A stretch of 64,000 nt of DNA. It comes from Arthrobacter sp. 18067. Its GTDB lineage: Bacteria; Actinomycetota; Actinomycetes; Actinomycetales; Micrococcaceae. The translations under genes were made by a program, and so were the position numbers. Below, piece after piece: positions 62,386 through 64,000 of the stretch. The notes beneath the pieces were generated by a model, which worked only from the letters and a program-made list of their open reading frames with translations, was not told the DNA's origin and did no database searches. Location: contig NZ_CACSJJ010000005.1 of the NCBI RefSeq assembly GCF_902706295.1, forward strand, positions 124,001-188,000. The letters are read 5' to 3'. Every line of letters starts with the position of its first letter. Positions within the stretch are counted from its first letter, which is position 1.

Positions 62386-63144
62386 ATGGGATTCGAAGGC
62401 AAAGTAGTCTTCGTCACCGCAGCCGCAGGGGCGGGGATCGGCCAAGGCGTCGCCCGCGCATTCGCGGCAGAAGGCGCGACGGTAATCATCAGCGACCAGC
62501 ACGCGGAGCGTACCGCGAAGGTAGCCCAGCAGATCCGCCAGGACACCGGAGCGGACGTGACCGGGGTAGCCTGCGATGTGCGCGACGAGAAACAGATCGA
62601 CGACGTGATCGCCGACATCGTCGACCGGCATGGCCGGCTCGACGTCGTCGTGAACAACAGCGGACTCAACCAACTCGCCCCGATCCACGAGATGGAGACA
62701 GCGACCTGGCAGCTCGTCATGGATGTATCGCTGACCGGCCCCTTCCTCGTGACACGCCGGGCGTTGAACGTTATGCGGGACCAAGGCTCAGGCACGATCG
62801 TCAACATGGCCTCGATTGCCGGATGGATGGCTCCGGCCATCGGAGAATCCCACTACGCCGCCGCGAAAGCCGGAGTCATGGGCTTCACCCGGGCCGCCGC
62901 GATCGAGGCGGCACCCTTCGGAGTCCGCGTAAACGCGGTGGCTCCCGGACTGACATGGAACCCGTTCCTCGAGAAGATCTACAGCAAGGAATACGTTGAC
63001 GAGATGGCACGCAAGACGCCGCTCGGCCGGCCAGGAATGCCCGAGGACATCGCCAACGCGGTGACCTTCCTCGCCAGCGACAAGGCGAGCTTCATCACCG
63101 GTGAGGTCCTCTGCGTCTCGGGCGGATACCACCTGCACACCTAG
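62386..63144 (+). CDS. SDR-family oxidoreductase
   Basis: A 252-residue short-chain dehydrogenase. The NAD(P) site is TAAAGAGIGQG (variant of TGxxxGIG), CDVRDEKQ near residue 64 suggests NAD preference by the cofactor loop, NNSG is at about residue 91, and the active site is Ser...Tyr-x-x-x-Lys in NMASIAGW then HYAAAKAG. The ATG at 62386 follows GGAGG by eight bases. By position it probably oxidises a hydroxyacyl-CoA made after the dehydrogenase step. Confidence 0.9.
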   Translation: MGFEGKVVFVTAAAGAGIGQGVARAFAAEGATVIISDQHAERTAKVAQQIRQDTGADVTGVACDVRDEKQIDDVIADIVDRHGRLDVVVNNSGLNQLAPIHEMETATWQLVMDVSLTGPFLVTRRALNVMRDQGSGTIVNMASIAGWMAPAIGESHYAAAKAGVMGFTRAAAIEAAPFGVRVNAVAPGLTWNPFLEKIYSKEYVDEMARKTPLGRPGMPEDIANAVTFLASDKASFITGEVLCVSGGYHLHT

Positions 63145-63154
63145 GAAACGGACC

Positions 63155-64000
63155 GTGGCCACACAAGACCTCCCCCTCGCCGGAGTCCGTATCGTCGATC
63201 TCAGCCAGATCGCCGCCGGACCCTTCGCGACGTCATTGCTCGGCGACTTCGGGGCCGACGTGATCAAGGTCGAGCCCCCCGACGGGGACCCCCTGCGTCA
63301 GGTCGACGAGGCCTTCGGCCCCGGCGAGAGCGCATACTCCTTCGCCGTCAACCGAAGCAAGCGCTCGATCAGGCTGGACCTGAAGACCGCTGACGGCAAG
63401 GCCGTCCTCCTCCGACTCCTCAAAACGGCCGATGTACTCGTGACCTCGATGCGGCCAGCGGCCGTGCGCCGGCTCGGACTCGACCACGCAAGCCTCGCCG
63501 ATTCCTTCCCCGGGCTTGTCGTCTGCTCCATCACCGGCTGGGGCGGCGACGGACCCCTGGCCGACCGGCCCGGCATGGACATCCTCGCCCAGGCCCGCGG
63601 GGGCACCATGGGCACGACCGGCGAACCCGGGCGCTCGCCGGTTAAGGTGGCCCCGGCGGTCGCTGACTTCGTCGGCTCGTTCCTGGCCTGTAACGCGATC
63701 CTTCTCGGTTTGCGGGTGCGGGACCGTGACGGGGTGGGCCAAGAGGTTTCAGTGAACCTGTTGGATGGCCAGGTTGCGCTGTTGTCCAATCTCAGCGTCG
63801 CCTATCACCGGACGGGTACTCCTTTCGCGCCCCAGGGAGGTGCGACGAGCAACATTGTGCCTTATCAGGTCTTCGAAACGGGTGATGGCTGGATTGTCGT
63901 TGCCTGCCTGACTGAGAAGTTCTGGGAGGCGTTATGCCGCGCGCTGGAGAGACCTGATCTGTTCGATGATCCTCGGTACCGCACGAACGCTCAGCGGGTT
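63155..64000 (+). CDS. CaiB/BaiF family III CoA-transferase (partial, runs off the end)
   Basis: 282 codons are visible and open at the window end; full family members are about 400 residues. The start GTG at 63155 follows TAGGAAAC. N-terminal LAGVRIVDLSQIAAGPFATS, then LGDFGADVIKVEPPDGDPLR, NRSKRSIRLDLK and the catalytic Asp in RPGMDILAQARGG are all as in formyl-CoA and carnitine CoA-transferases. It would activate the pathway acid by transfer of CoA. Last visible gene of the GntR-controlled operon. Confidence 0.92.
   Translation, partial: MATQDLPLAGVRIVDLSQIAAGPFATSLLGDFGADVIKVEPPDGDPLRQVDEAFGPGESAYSFAVNRSKRSIRLDLKTADGKAVLLRLLKTADVLVTSMRPAAVRRLGLDHASLADSFPGLVVCSITGWGGDGPLADRPGMDILAQARGGTMGTTGEPGRSPVKVAPAVADFVGSFLACNAILLGLRVRDRDGVGQEVSVNLLDGQVALLSNLSVAYHRTGTPFAPQGGATSNIVPYQVFETGDGWIVVACLTEKFWEALCRALERPDLFDDPRYRTNAQRV

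Noticed and set aside
1..64000. CRISPR arrays, tRNA or rRNA genes, prophage genes
   Set aside because: No regularly spaced short repeats, cloverleaf-like sequences, rRNA segments or phage structural genes were seen on either strand.

Overview
The window is about 62% GC, with GTG/TTG starts, start/stop-coupled operons and protein sequences most like Arthrobacter and its relatives (Actinomycetota, Micrococcaceae). It reads as a catabolic accessory region. I see no rRNA, tRNA, CRISPR array, phage gene or recognisable transposase.

Layout. 1-1294: the end of an aldehyde dehydrogenase and a class I glutamine amidotransferase. 1774-9065: peptide importer 1 (four genes co-transcribed behind a TetR regulator, with a divergent binding lipoprotein) and an M14 carboxypeptidase. 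9409-10876: a VOC protein and a WYL regulator, divergent. 11191-12545: a degenerate PdxS paralogue with an added C-terminal domain, and a small protein. 12669-19508: a DAP-type D-aminopeptidase converging on peptide importer 2, which has a fused permease-ATPase. 19803-27395: a CitE-like lyase, two tandem aspartase/fumarase-family lyases, a polar amino acid ABC importer and a divergent RpiR regulator. 27638-33966: a PucR regulator, a frameshifted GNAT remnant, a 2-oxoacid dehydrogenase E1 alpha/E1 beta/E2 operon and a convergent Lrp regulator. 34515-41535: peptide importer 3 between two DppA-type (M55) D-aminopeptidases. 41618-55678: an acyltransferase and importer 4 (second permease-ATPase fusion) with two cytosolic penicillin-recognising-type serine hydrolases, an S9 peptidase, a PucR helix-turn-helix remnant, an enolase-superfamily epimerase and a LysA-like PLP enzyme. 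56221-57132: an apparently intact pdxS with no pdxT beside it. 57484-64000: a GntR regulator and an acyl-CoA operon (two-subunit CoA-transferase-like enzyme, double acyl-CoA dehydrogenase, SDR, CaiB).

How the genes may work together. Four complete oligopeptide importers sit among at least six intracellular peptidases, amidases or epimerases. Three of the enzymes belong to recognised D-aminopeptidase families (two M55, one S12/DAP). The simplest reading is an island for importing and dismantling peptides that contain D- or otherwise unusual amino acids. Released amino acids could pass to the lyases, the LysA-like enzyme and the 2-oxoacid dehydrogenase. The most novel part is the 44-57 kb unit. 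Its class A-like hydrolase lacks the Omega-loop ExxLN motif, its epimerase lacks the DxD dipeptide motif, and its LysA-like enzyme lacks the CES specificity motif. A pdxS copy lies next to it. This suggests a dedicated pathway for an unidentified peptide-like compound. All functions are inferred from sequence motifs seen by eye; no database search was possible.
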